Source: Pedobacter cryotolerans (lineage in GTDB: Bacteria; Bacteroidota; Bacteroidia; Sphingobacteriales; Sphingobacteriaceae). Taken from it: a stretch of DNA of 64,000 nucleotides. Under the pieces are notes generated by a model, which did not search any database, was not told where the DNA came from, and worked only from the letters and a program-made list of their open reading frames with translations. The stretch spans positions 124,001-188,000 of the forward strand of contig NZ_SWBO01000003.1 in the NCBI RefSeq assembly GCF_005116475.1. Reading direction: 5' to 3'. The translations under genes were made by a program, and so were the position numbers. Shown here one piece after another: positions 1 to 7,964 of this stretch (its first letter is position 1; each line of letters opens with the position of its first letter).

Positions 1-915
1 AACTACAGCAGAATCTATTCCGCCAGATAAACCTAAAACAGCTTTCGTAAAACCAGATTTTTTAAAATAATCTTGAATACCTAAAATTAAAGCATCGTGT
101 ATTTGTGCAATATCAGTTACTCTTTCTGCTGCCGGATATTTATTTTTAACGTTTTGTACTTCTTCTAAATCAAATACCTGAAGGTCTTCTTCAAAATATT
201 TCATTTCTGCTTTTACTTCTCCAGTTTCATCAAAAACTAAAGATCCACCATCAAAAATAATTTCAGTTTGTGCCCCAACCTGGTTTACATAAAACAAAGG
301 CAGCTGATATTTTTTTGCATTATCAGAAAGTACTTGGATCCGATCTTCATCATGGCGATAATTAAAAGGCGAAGCTGCAATATTGATCATCAAATCTGGC
401 GATTGTTTAATCAACTCATCCATCGGACAAGACACATACAATGGATTATCATTGATGTTCCATAAATCTTCACAAATGGTTAATGCAATTCTTTTGCCTT
501 TAAAATCTATGCACTGAAATGCTGTATTCGGCTCAAAGTAACGATACTCGTCAAATACATCATAAGTTGGCAATAAAGCTTTTTTGGTAATTGCCTTAAT
601 TTCGCCATTCTCAATAAAATAGGCTGCATTATATAAATCCTTACCTGCTAAAATTGGGTTTTTTATTGGTAAACCTACAATGCAAGCAATTTCGGCACAG
701 TGTTTAGCAATTTCATGAGCTGCCGCATCACACTGTGAGATGAAATCTTCGAATTCTAAAAAATCACGAGGCGGATAACCACAAATAGCCAATTCAGCAA
801 AAACTACAATATCTGCTCCTTTGGCTTTTGCCAATGCAATGTTTTCGATAATATGTTTTGTATTATTTTCGAAGTTACCAATGTGATAATTGAGTTGTGC
901 TAAGGCTATTTTCAT
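1..915 (-). CDS. nadE: NAD+ synthase, glutamine-hydrolysing (3' part missing)
   Basis: Makes NAD+ from deamido-NAD+ in the cytosol, using ammonia released from glutamine by its own amidase domain. The visible 305 residues hold the complete N-terminal nitrilase-type domain with its Glu-Lys-Cys triad (Glu in VFAELAICGYPP, Lys in the KKALLP stretch, Cys in TICEDLW). The first residues of the ATP-binding synthetase domain follow (LGLSGGIDSA, the SGGxDS pyrophosphate loop). The frame is still open at base 1, so the synthetase domain lies outside the window. Start ATG is at 915. It lies just downstream of the outer-membrane protein gene on the same strand (29 nt apart). Identification is firm. Confidence 0.95.
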   Translation of the reverse strand, partial: MKIALAQLNYHIGNFENNTKHIIENIALAKAKGADIVVFAELAICGYPPRDFLEFEDFISQCDAAAHEIAKHCAEIACIVGLPIKNPILAGKDLYNAAYFIENGEIKAITKKALLPTYDVFDEYRYFEPNTAFQCIDFKGKRIALTICEDLWNINDNPLYVSCPMDELIKQSPDLMINIAASPFNYRHDEDRIQVLSDNAKKYQLPLFYVNQVGAQTEIIFDGGSLVFDETGEVKAEMKYFEEDLQVFDLEEVQNVKNKYPAAERVTDIAQIHDALILGIQDYFKKSGFTKAVLGLSGGIDSAVV

Positions 916-944
916 ATCAAATGTGACAGTTTTTAGAAAAATTA

Positions 945-1586
945 TTAAAAGAATACGGCTACATTAATAGCTACATAATGATTTCTAACCGAATAGCTAT
1001 TTTCTGTTAATTTGGTAAACCCGTTGTTAAAAGTTAAACCTCCCATAATACTTGTTTTGTCATCAATTGCAAACTCACCACCTGCACCAATAACTAAACC
1101 CGCTCTGTAAAAATTAGTGAAATCAGTTGCATTAATATCATCAGCAACTACATTACCCCCTAATTTAGCGTCTTGTCTGGCGCCAATTCTAAAACCATTT
1201 GATAAGCCAAATTGACCATACCAACGGATATCATTAATTTCTCCTGTTTTTAGCTTAATAGTTAATGGAACTTCGATATACTGCATCATGTATTTTAAAT
1301 CGTAAGTACCTGGTGCGGTGTATTGCACTGGATTAATTTCAGTGCTTTTGCCATTAATCGTGGTAATGGTTAATCCTGTAGAAAAGCTGTAGTTTTCGGC
1401 AAAGTTAAAATCGCCTAACAAACCATAGGTAAAACCTAAGTTAGATCCGTTCCCTTTTCCGCCTTCGGCTTTAATAAATCCAAAATTTGGATGTGCAGTT
1501 AAACCCAATCTAAATCCATTTTTTTCTTGAGCGTTTGCATTGGCCGCAAAAAATAAGCAGGCAATTGCGATAAGTGTTTTTTTCAT
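945..1586 (-). CDS. outer-membrane beta-barrel protein (porin/PorT-like fold)
   Basis: 213 residues with a clear Sec signal peptide (about residues 1-19, ending ANAQ) and then alternating amphipathic strands ending in a terminal Phe (AVFF), as expected of an eight-strand outer-membrane barrel. The stretch MMQYIEVPLTIKLK resembles the conserved strand of the Bacteroidota PorT/Omp_b-brl family. PorT is a type IX secretion component, and gldB lies next door on the other strand, but generic porin-family barrels share this strand, so I do not assign porT. Gene start ATG 1586 is 25 nt from the divergent gldB start, so both promoters must lie in that short gap or overlap the coding regions. Confidence 0.75.
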   Translation of the reverse strand: MKKTLIAIACLFFAANANAQEKNGFRLGLTAHPNFGFIKAEGGKGNGSNLGFTYGLLGDFNFAENYSFSTGLTITTINGKSTEINPVQYTAPGTYDLKYMMQYIEVPLTIKLKTGEINDIRWYGQFGLSNGFRIGARQDAKLGGNVVADDINATDFTNFYRAGLVIGAGGEFAIDDKTSIMGGLTFNNGFTKLTENSYSVRNHYVAINVAVFF

Positions 1587-1598
1587 CGTACTTGTTAT

Positions 1599-1606
1599 TA
1601 TATTTG
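1599..1606 (+). promoter_or_regulatory. candidate -7 box of the gldB promoter
   Basis: TATATTTG fits the Bacteroidota sigma-A -7 consensus TAnnTTTG. Only 5 nt separate it from the gldB ATG at 1612, so a transcript started here would be nearly leaderless. No clear -33 TTG was found at the expected distance. Confidence 0.35.
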
Positions 1607-1611
1607 TTTAA

Positions 1612-2649
1612 ATGAATAAAAAGGGAAGATCTCTGCAAAGCTATCTATTTTTTTTGTGTGTAGCTGTAATTTTTTCTTGTAAACAAGATAAAAGACCAGA
1701 CATTAGCAATATAGACTTAGCTATTAAAGTTGAACGTTTTGATCAAGAATTGTATCAAGCGAAAAATAAAGATGTAAAACAAACTGACCTTATGTTTAGT
1801 AAAACTTATGGTTCTTTCTATGCTGATTACATCCAGAAAATGGTGGGCACACCAGAATTAACAGGAACAGAAGTGCTCAATATTTTGTATAAAGACCAAG
1901 CCTATGAAATGTTAAGTAAAGAAGTCGACAGTGTTTACCCCAACCTCAACAAAGTTGAAACTGAACTTACAGAAACCTTTAAATACATCAAATATTATTA
2001 TCCAAAAACAAAGGTTCCAAAATTTATTGCTTACCTATCGGGATTTGCCTACCAAGTGGTTTTAGCAGATGATTATATAGGCATAGGTTTAGATATGTTT
2101 TTAGGCAGCAACAGTAAGTTTTATCCGGCAATTGCACAAAGTGTACCTCTTTATGCTTCTAAAAGATTTACACCCGCTTACATCACGCCAAGAGTAGCAG
2201 AAGTTTTTGCTAGAGAAGAGCTTTTCCCTGAAATAGATGAAGACCGCACGCTGTTGGATAAAATGATATATAATGGTAAAATTTTATACTTTTTGGATCT
2301 GGTTTTACCTGCAAATACTCCAGATAGTTTAAAGATTGGCTATACAGTTAAACAACTAGATTGGGCTAAAAACTATGAAGGAAATATTTGGGGATTATTA
2401 TTGCAAAACGAACTGCTTTTTCAGACTGATATGCAAAAGATCCAACCTTTTCTCAGCGATGGACCGTTTACAAATGGTATAGGCAGCAAAAAAGAATCGG
2501 CACCAAAGTTGGGATACTTTATAGGTTGGCAAATCGTTAAAAAATACATGGCAGAAAATCCTAAAATTACCTTACAGCAATTGATGGAAAAAACAGATAC
2601 TCAGCAATTTTTAACTGAAGCTAAATACAAACCTAAAGAAAGTTTGTAA
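1612..2649 (+). CDS. gldB: gliding motility lipoprotein GldB
   Basis: 345-residue lipoprotein required for gliding and type IX secretion in Flavobacterium-type bacteria; its exact role is not settled in the family. The N-terminus has a hydrophobic segment and a lipobox (VIFSC, Cys about residue 23), so it should be lipidated and membrane-anchored. The body matches GldB in length and in its blocks (FDQELYQ near residue 45, YYPKTKVPKFIAYLSGF near 130, IGLDMFLG near 160, GYFIGWQIVKKYM near 305). The start ATG at 1612 is the first in frame. The gene stands alone on this strand, divergent from the barrel gene; the family is often found near nadE. Confidence 0.9.
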   Translation: MNKKGRSLQSYLFFLCVAVIFSCKQDKRPDISNIDLAIKVERFDQELYQAKNKDVKQTDLMFSKTYGSFYADYIQKMVGTPELTGTEVLNILYKDQAYEMLSKEVDSVYPNLNKVETELTETFKYIKYYYPKTKVPKFIAYLSGFAYQVVLADDYIGIGLDMFLGSNSKFYPAIAQSVPLYASKRFTPAYITPRVAEVFAREELFPEIDEDRTLLDKMIYNGKILYFLDLVLPANTPDSLKIGYTVKQLDWAKNYEGNIWGLLLQNELLFQTDMQKIQPFLSDGPFTNGIGSKKESAPKLGYFIGWQIVKKYMAENPKITLQQLMEKTDTQQFLTEAKYKPKESL

Positions 2650-2660
2650 TTTTCGGTTGG

Positions 2661-2679
2661 CAGTTTTCAGTTAACAGTT
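2661..2679. repeat. dispersed 19-bp repeat, copy 1
   Basis: cagttttcagttaacagtt lies between gldB and the patatin gene. The reverse complement of the stretch at 5557-5575 matches it in 18 of 19 bases, so this is a small dispersed repeat family of the core spacers. Confidence 0.6.
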
Positions 2680-2702
2680 ATCTCAAATGAACTAATGAAC
2701 CA

Positions 2703-3491
2703 ATGACAAAAATTAAATCAAAGAAAAAAATAGGCATTGTACTTTCTGGCGGAGGCATTAGAGGGATCGCACATTTAGGCGTTTTAAAAGCATTCTCTAA
2801 CTTAGGTCTTGAGTTTTGTCATGTTAGCGGTACTAGCGCTGGCTCAATTGCAGGTTCTTTTTTCGCAGCGGGTATCGATCCCGAAGAAGGGCTAAACATA
2901 TTCATCAAAACAAAATTACTTCGCTTTATTCGTCCAGCTTTAGGCTCTTTAGGCTTAATAAACATCGAAAATGTACGAGATATTTTAAAAGATTATTTCC
3001 CACACGATAAAATTGAAGACTTAAAAATTCCTTTAACCATTTGTGCAACCAATTTTAGCGAAGGCACACTTAGATATTTTACCGATGGCCCATTAATTAG
3101 AGCAATTTTAGCTTCAAGCTGTATCCCAGGCATTTTTAAACCCATCATGATTGACAACCACATGTATGTTGATGGCGGAATTTTAAACAACTTTCCAGTA
3201 GAGCCACTGCTTAACAATTGTGATTATATCATCGGTTCATCTTGTAACCACCTGAAACCTGTAGATAAAATCACCAAAATATCGAGCTTAATGCAAAGAG
3301 CAGGTATCATGTCCATCAATCATGATATGGAAAGAAAAGTTAAATTTTGCGATTTATTAATTGAACCCAAAGGAATGGGAGAAATTAGCACTTTCGATAT
3401 GAAAAAAGCAGAATCTATTTATTGGACAGCCCATGAAGAAACACTAAAAGCGATTAAAAACAGCGAGAGTTTTCAAGAGTTGATCCCCTAA
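2703..3491 (+). CDS. patatin-like phospholipase family protein
   Basis: 262-residue predicted lipid acyl hydrolase of the RssA/patatin type, cytosolic or membrane-associated; no signal peptide is visible. The family motifs are all present: oxyanion loop LSGGGIRGIAHLGVLKAF (residues 12-30), the nucleophile elbow GTSAGS with the catalytic Ser (about residue 44), and the catalytic Asp in DGG (about residue 158). Length is usual for the short bacterial members. It follows gldB by 53 nt on the same strand; the spacer contains a dispersed repeat, so co-transcription is uncertain. The physiological substrate cannot be read from sequence. Confidence 0.88.
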   Translation: MTKIKSKKKIGIVLSGGGIRGIAHLGVLKAFSNLGLEFCHVSGTSAGSIAGSFFAAGIDPEEGLNIFIKTKLLRFIRPALGSLGLINIENVRDILKDYFPHDKIEDLKIPLTICATNFSEGTLRYFTDGPLIRAILASSCIPGIFKPIMIDNHMYVDGGILNNFPVEPLLNNCDYIIGSSCNHLKPVDKITKISSLMQRAGIMSINHDMERKVKFCDLLIEPKGMGEISTFDMKKAESIYWTAHEETLKAIKNSESFQELIP

Positions 3492-3525
3492 ATCCATCTC
3501 CGAATAGAAATTTATTTTACTATTA

Positions 3526-3650
3526 TCGTCATTTCGAAATGAGCTTTTCGCGATTGAGAAATCTGTCAATTTTAGCACCACAAGCTCAACGTATTCTAGT
3601 AATTTTCAAACGAAGAGATCTCTCGTCGCTGCGCTCCATCGAGATGACGA
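3526..3650. repeat. palindromic spacer repeat (CATTTCGA/TCGAGATGACG family), locus 1
   Basis: The left arm begins cgtcatttcgaaatgagc and the right arm ends ccatcgagatgacg. The two ends are inverted copies of the same unit, so the whole could fold into a long stem. It sits between the convergent patatin and comB genes, where it may also end transcription. Variants of the same unit occur at 5640-5968, 11821-11890, 14186-14214 and 27540-27830. Confidence 0.65.
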
Positions 3651-3653
3651 AAC

Positions 3654-4370
3654 TTATAACATTAAAGGTATCAACCTCTCCCCTTCCAATACTGGTATAA
3701 CCTTACACATATCAACTTTTAAGCAAAACTTCACATCTTCTTCAATGTTTAGTTGCTCTAAGCGGTGATTGTGAGATGATTTTTTCAAATAACCCCTCAA
3801 ATCATCTTTAGCCAATACATACATATCTTCTGCGGCAACACAAGCATCATCAAAGTGTACAAAGTCTTTGCGCAACACATTTACTACAGCACCTGCAAAT
3901 AAGGTATCTTCTAAATTAAATTTATCCTTCCAACCAGCACAAAGCAGCAACACATCTTTATCTTGCACTTTTAGCCAATTACACAGTGAGGTTAAATTTA
4001 AAAAAGAACCAACAACAACTTGATGCGCTCTTTCTTGTGCCATGTGCATTGCTTTTGTGCCGTTAGTTGTAGTTAGCACAATAGTTTTACTAGCAACTTT
4101 TTCTTTTGTGTAAGAAAATGGTGAGTTGCCAAAATCATAACCTACAACCACTTCTCCATTCCGCTCTGCGGCTAAAAGATAACCCTTTTCGGCATAAGCC
4201 AAACAATCTTCTACCTGCGCAACCGGAATAATTGCTTCTGCCCCATTATCCATACCATAGGTGATAGATGATGTTGCTCTTAATATATCAATTACTACTA
4301 CAATACTATTTTCTATATTGTAAAGATGTAATAAAGCAGGCGTGAGGCAAACTTCGATGGTTCTAGACAT
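3654..4370 (-). CDS. comB: probable 2-phosphosulfolactate phosphatase (ComB family)
   Basis: 238 residues, the full length of the ComB family, which removes phosphate from 2-phosphosulfolactate in the archaeal coenzyme M route. In bacteria without coenzyme M the product may feed sulfolactate metabolism, so the in vivo reaction is an inference. Family blocks visible are VVIDILRATSSI (residues 25-36), AAERNGE followed by DFGNSP (about 68-83), LTTTNGTKA (about 99-107) and LCAGWKDKFNLEDTLFAG (about 143-160). Start ATG 4370 is directly preceded by the heptamer repeat array at 4377. No CoM pathway neighbours are present. Confidence 0.85.
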   Translation of the reverse strand: MSRTIEVCLTPALLHLYNIENSIVVVIDILRATSSITYGMDNGAEAIIPVAQVEDCLAYAEKGYLLAAERNGEVVVGYDFGNSPFSYTKEKVASKTIVLTTTNGTKAMHMAQERAHQVVVGSFLNLTSLCNWLKVQDKDVLLLCAGWKDKFNLEDTLFAGAVVNVLRKDFVHFDDACVAAEDMYVLAKDDLRGYLKKSSHNHRLEQLNIEEDVKFCLKVDMCKVIPVLEGERLIPLML

Positions 4371-4376
4371 GAAAAT

Positions 4377-4454
4377 GAGATGTGAGATGTGAGATGTGAG
4401 ATGTGAGTTTTAAGCGCCCGAAGTCTCAAATCTCACATCTAATGTCTCCTATCT
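4377..4454. repeat. 7-bp tandem repeat arrays in inverted orientation (GAGATGT/TCTCACA), locus 1
   Basis: Four copies of gagatgt run from 4377 to 4407. After a 16-nt spacer come four degenerate copies of tctcaca-type heptamers (4424-4454), the reverse complement of the first array. The two arrays could pair into a long imperfect stem. The right array ends at the gcvT stop codon. The same design occurs at 15113-15246 and 17547-17633. Confidence 0.7.
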
Positions 4455-5532
4455 ATTTATAAAACGGAAACTTAACTACTTTGGCTTTTACCTTGTTATT
4501 TCTAATTTCGATATAGATTTCTGTGCCTTCTTTAGCCAATTCTTTAGTTACATAACCCATACCTATTGCTTTTTGCAACGATGGCGATTGTGTACCAGAA
4601 GTTACTTTACCGATTACATTTCCTTCGGCATCAACAATTGGATAATCATGACGAGGAATACCTCTATCAATCATCTCAAAACCAATTAATTTACGCGAAA
4701 TACCTGCTTCTTTTTGCGCTTGTAAAGCTTCAGAATTGGTAAATGGTTTGGTAAATTTAGTAATCCAACCTAAGCCAGCTTCAATAGGCGAAGTTGTATC
4801 ATCAATATCATTGCCATACAAACAGAAACCCATTTCTAAACGTAAAGTATCACGAGCGGCTAACCCAATAGGTTTAATTCCGTACTCGGCACCAGCCGCA
4901 AAAATTGCATTCCACACCGCATCAGCATGTTCATTATCGAAATAAATCTCGAAACCACCTGCTCCAGTATAACCAGTTGCCGAAACTAAAACGTTATCAA
5001 TTCCTGCAAATTTTCCCTTTTTAAAGGTGTAATATTCCATCGATGCTAAATCAATATCGGTTAAACTTTGTAAAGCATCTGCCGCTTTCGGACCTTGAAC
5101 AGCTAATAAAGAAGTTTTATCAGAAATGTTGTGCATTTCTACATTGGCAGTATTAAACTTTTGGATCCAATTCCAATCTTTTTCAATATTGCTAGCGTTT
5201 ACTACCAACATGTAGCTCTTTTCATCAATACGGTAAACCAATAAATCATCTACAATACCGCCATCTTCATTTGGCAAACAAGAATATTGAATTTTGCCAT
5301 CGTGTAATTTAGAGGCATCGTTACTGGTCACTCTTTGTATTAAATCTAAAGCATTTTCTCCTTTTAAAATAAACTCACCCATGTGGCTCACATCAAAAAC
5401 ACCAACAGCATTTCTAACTGTAGCGTGCTCTACATTTATGCCTTCGTATTGCACAGGCATGTTGTAACCGGCAAAAGGCACCATTTTAGCACCTAATGAA
5501 ATATGTTTATCTGTTAATGCGGTATTCTTCAT
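4453..5532 (-). CDS. gcvT: aminomethyltransferase, glycine cleavage T protein
   Basis: 359 residues. Catalyses transfer of the aminomethyl carbon from the lipoyl H protein to tetrahydrofolate, releasing ammonia, in the cytosolic glycine cleavage system. The sequence shows the T-protein start ([18 protein letters not shown], residues 14-31), VSHMGEF (about 49-55), the folate-side [13 protein letters not shown] block (about 185-197), [18 protein letters not shown] (about 224-241) and the C-terminal barrel ([20 protein letters not shown]). Full length, no defects. The gcvH and gcvP genes are not in this window, which is common in Bacteroidota. It lies upstream of comB on the same strand with a repeat array between. 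Confidence 0.97.
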   Translation of the reverse strand: MKNTALTDKHISLGAKMVPFAGYNMPVQYEGINVEHATVRNAVGVFDVSHMGEFILKGENALDLIQRVTSNDASKLHDGKIQYSCLPNEDGGIVDDLLVYRIDEKSYMLVVNASNIEKDWNWIQKFNTANVEMHNISDKTSLLAVQGPKAADALQSLTDIDLASMEYYTFKKGKFAGIDNVLVSATGYTGAGGFEIYFDNEHADAVWNAIFAAGAEYGIKPIGLAARDTLRLEMGFCLYGNDIDDTTSPIEAGLGWITKFTKPFTNSEALQAQKEAGISRKLIGFEMIDRGIPRHDYPIVDAEGNVIGKVTSGTQSPSLQKAIGMGYVTKELAKEGTEIYIEIRNNKVKAKVVKFPFYK

Positions 5533-5556
5533 TTATTCTGTATTAGTATTTTTAAA

Positions 5557-5575
5557 AACTGTTAACTAAAAACTG
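5557..5575. repeat. dispersed 19-bp repeat, copy 2 (inverted relative to 2661-2679)
   Basis: aactgttaactaaaaactg is the reverse complement of the unit at 2661-2679 with one mismatch. It lies just upstream of gcvT, in the 478-bp gap between gcvT and the glycosyltransferase gene. Confidence 0.55.
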
Positions 5576-5639
5576 CTAACTAAATTGGGTGGCCTAAATT
5601 ACTAAGAATACAGCAATTTTTTTTGCCTTTTTTTGGCGT

Positions 5640-5968
5640 TTTGTCATTCTGAGCTTGCGAAAAATCTCTAAGCTAAAGCTGATTATTTCTGTTGAAAAAA
5701 ATAGAATAACAGCCACATAGAATTAGAAAATGTATATCGCTTTTTCATCGCAAATTCAGCCCCAATTCCGTTTCAATCTTTTTTTGCTGTCATCCTGAGC
5801 GTAGTCGAAGGAGCAAAAAAAGGATTTTCACTACAATTGGGTTTAGAGAACAAAGGGTTGTGATAATAGGGCAGTTTTTCCGTCAAGCAAAAAAATTGCC
5901 TGATATTATTGTCAATGCAGTTCTACTAACAAAATCAACATTGAGATTCCTCGTTCCTCTGAATGACA
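5640..5968. repeat. palindromic spacer repeats (CATTCTGAG family), locus 2
   Basis: The 478-bp gap 5533-6010 holds no gene that I can support. It contains three repeat units: gtcattctgagcttgcgaaa near 5643, gtcatcctgagcgtagtcga near 5790 and, inverted, cctcgttcctctgaatgac near 5947. The first and last could pair as the ends of one element, with the middle unit nested inside. Confidence 0.6.
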
Positions 5969-6010
5969 AAAACACCGTTTCACCTTAACAAACCTAACCT
6001 GCGGCTAAAA

Positions 6011-7213
6011 TTAGTTTAAAATCAAGTCTTCATAAATCCTCAACATCCGCTCTGCGTTTGTATTCATTTCATGATCTCTTTTAACAGTTTTACGGGCATT
6101 TTCTCCAATCTCTCGCCATCTGTTAGGTTTAGTGATACACTGTAATATAGAACGGTAAAATTCATCAGCAGTATCGGCAATTAAAATATCTTTACCGGGT
6201 TTGCAGTTGATTCCTTCGGCAGCCATAGTGGTTGCGATGATGCATTTTTCCATGGCCATACCCTCAATAATTTTTACCCGCATCCCACTTCCAGAAAGTA
6301 GCGGAACAATCATAATCGCTTTTGAGTTCATAAACTCAACCGCATCAAAAATTTCACCCTCTACAATTAAGTTTTCAGAATCGTAATCGAAAAACTGCTT
6401 TTGCATATTCTTACCAGCAATGTAAAAACGCAATTCGCCGTTTAGTTTCTCTATATCTGGCCAAATTTCATCTAAAAACCATTCTAAACCCTCTTTATTT
6501 GGTCGCCAATCCATTGCTCCTAAATGAAACAAAGTTGGGAAACTTGTTTTGCTGGTATCTACATTGTATTTATCAAAATCTATTGCTACAGGAAAAACTG
6601 CTAATTTTGTTTCGCAGCCCATTAATAAAATACTTTGTCTATCAGGCTCGCTTATCGCAAAAACCTGATGAAAACGATTAATTTGCTCGGTTTCGTAAAC
6701 CTTTAATCGCCTAGATAGAAACTCTAAATATTTTCTTCTTGGGGTAAATTGTTCTAAAACAGCTAGTTTTTCCCAAACATCAAATTCAATATTGTGCGCT
6801 CTGTAAATCAGCTTTGCTTTACTAAACTCTTTAACGGTATCTAAATAAGGTACTACAAAAAGTCCTTCAAATTGCACAACATCAAAATCGTGATCATGTA
6901 AAACGTGTTCTAAAAGTTTCGCTGCATCATCATCGTAAAAACGAGAAACGTTATAAGATTGGTTTGAAAAAATATTAAAAAATGCGCCCCAAATATTAAC
7001 CTCTGTATCGATATTGTAAGAATGAAAGTTAATTTTTTCGAACACCGGATCATAAATATCATCAACATCCACATTATGCTTTGCGGTGTTAATACTAAAC
7101 AACGTTACTTCAACTCCTAAATGCAGCAATCCTTTTATGGTATTGTAAACCACAATTGGGTAACCGCTATTTGGCGGAAATGGTACACGATTGGTTAATA
7201 TTAAAGCTTTCAC
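6011..7213 (-). CDS. glycosyltransferase of the GT-B (group 1/4) type
   Basis: 400-residue cytosolic or membrane-associated glycosyltransferase. The N-terminal Rossmann half opens with ALILTNRVPFPPNSGYPI, the usual start of group 4 donors-acceptor domains. The C-terminal half carries the nucleotide-sugar site (FHLGAMDWRPNKEGLEWFL about residue 228, then a PLLSGSGMRVKIIEGMA block near 310 with the conserved Glu). The start codon is GTG at 7213; there is no better upstream ATG in frame. Sugar donor and acceptor are unknown. It is 28 nt downstream of rnhB on the same strand, so the two are probably co-transcribed. Confidence 0.85.
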   Translation of the reverse strand: MKALILTNRVPFPPNSGYPIVVYNTIKGLLHLGVEVTLFSINTAKHNVDVDDIYDPVFEKINFHSYNIDTEVNIWGAFFNIFSNQSYNVSRFYDDDAAKLLEHVLHDHDFDVVQFEGLFVVPYLDTVKEFSKAKLIYRAHNIEFDVWEKLAVLEQFTPRRKYLEFLSRRLKVYETEQINRFHQVFAISEPDRQSILLMGCETKLAVFPVAIDFDKYNVDTSKTSFPTLFHLGAMDWRPNKEGLEWFLDEIWPDIEKLNGELRFYIAGKNMQKQFFDYDSENLIVEGEIFDAVEFMNSKAIMIVPLLSGSGMRVKIIEGMAMEKCIIATTMAAEGINCKPGKDILIADTADEFYRSILQCITKPNRWREIGENARKTVKRDHEMNTNAERMLRIYEDLILN

Positions 7214-7241
7214 ACATCGAAATTACAAATTTTAAATTTGC

Positions 7242-7841
7242 TTATAAAGAAAGAACCAATTGTGGGTCGCTAATATTAAAAGTTTTTCGGTGAAAAGGAG
7301 ATAATCCTATTTCCATAACTGCATTTCGGTGTTGGATGGTTGGATAACCTTTATTCTGTTTCCAATTGTAATGCGGAAAGTCATTGTGCAAGTTTGCCAT
7401 GTACTCATCTCGATGTGTTTTAGCTAAAATTGATGCCGCGGCAATATTTAAATATTTTCCATCGCCTTTTACAATACAACAATGTGGTATTTCGGCATAT
7501 TTTTTAAAACGATTTCCATCAATTACCAAGTGTTGCGGCACCACCATCAGCTTTGCTATAGCCCTGTGCATTGCCAAAAAAGAAGCATTTAAAATATTGA
7601 TTTGGTCAATTTCCTTATGATCCACAAAAGCTACTGCCCATGCTAAAGCTTCTCGTTCAATAATTGGTCTTAATTCATCACGTTGTTGATGGGTTAATTT
7701 TTTAGAATCGTTTAACCCTTCTAAGTAAAAATCTTTAGGCAAAATTACAGCAGCGGCTGATACTGGCCCAGCCAAGCAACCCCTACCCGCTTCGTCGCAA
7801 CCAGCTTCAATTAAATCGATGTTATAGCAATTGATTAACAC
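7242..7841 (-). CDS. rnhB: ribonuclease HII
   Basis: 199-residue cytosolic nuclease that cuts the RNA strand of RNA-DNA hybrids and misincorporated ribonucleotides. The hallmark motif CDEAGRG with the catalytic Asp-Glu pair is at residues 15-21, LNDSKKL at about 43-49, a further catalytic Asp lies in VIDG (about 107), and the C-terminal KGYPT and SPFHRKTF blocks are present. The start codon read here is GTG at 7841; a TAACTTTG box lies only 4 nt upstream, which would make the message leaderless. Downstream follows the GT-B glycosyltransferase. Confidence 0.95.
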   Translation of the reverse strand: MLINCYNIDLIEAGCDEAGRGCLAGPVSAAAVILPKDFYLEGLNDSKKLTHQQRDELRPIIEREALAWAVAFVDHKEIDQINILNASFLAMHRAIAKLMVVPQHLVIDGNRFKKYAEIPHCCIVKGDGKYLNIAAASILAKTHRDEYMANLHNDFPHYNWKQNKGYPTIQHRNAVMEIGLSPFHRKTFNISDPQLVLSL

Positions 7842-7845
7842 CTAG

Positions 7846-7853
7846 CAAAGTTA
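7846..7853 (-). promoter_or_regulatory. candidate -7 box before rnhB
   Basis: TAACTTTG (minus strand) fits TAnnTTTG and ends 4 nt before the GTG start of rnhB. No -33 TTG at the standard distance was found. The spacer beyond it (7854-7964) is low-complexity with repeated aacttccc words. Confidence 0.3.
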
Positions 7854-7964
7854 AATAAATTAGTTTTAATGAAATGATGAATTGCTGATCTGTTTAGTTA
7901 AATGTTAAACCTTGTTAGTTTAACTTTTCAGCTTCCCAACTTCCCAAACTAACCAACTTCCCGA

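Noticed and set aside
4377-4407. Short CRISPR-like array
   Set aside because: Units are 7 bp, contiguous, without spacers and with no cas genes nearby.
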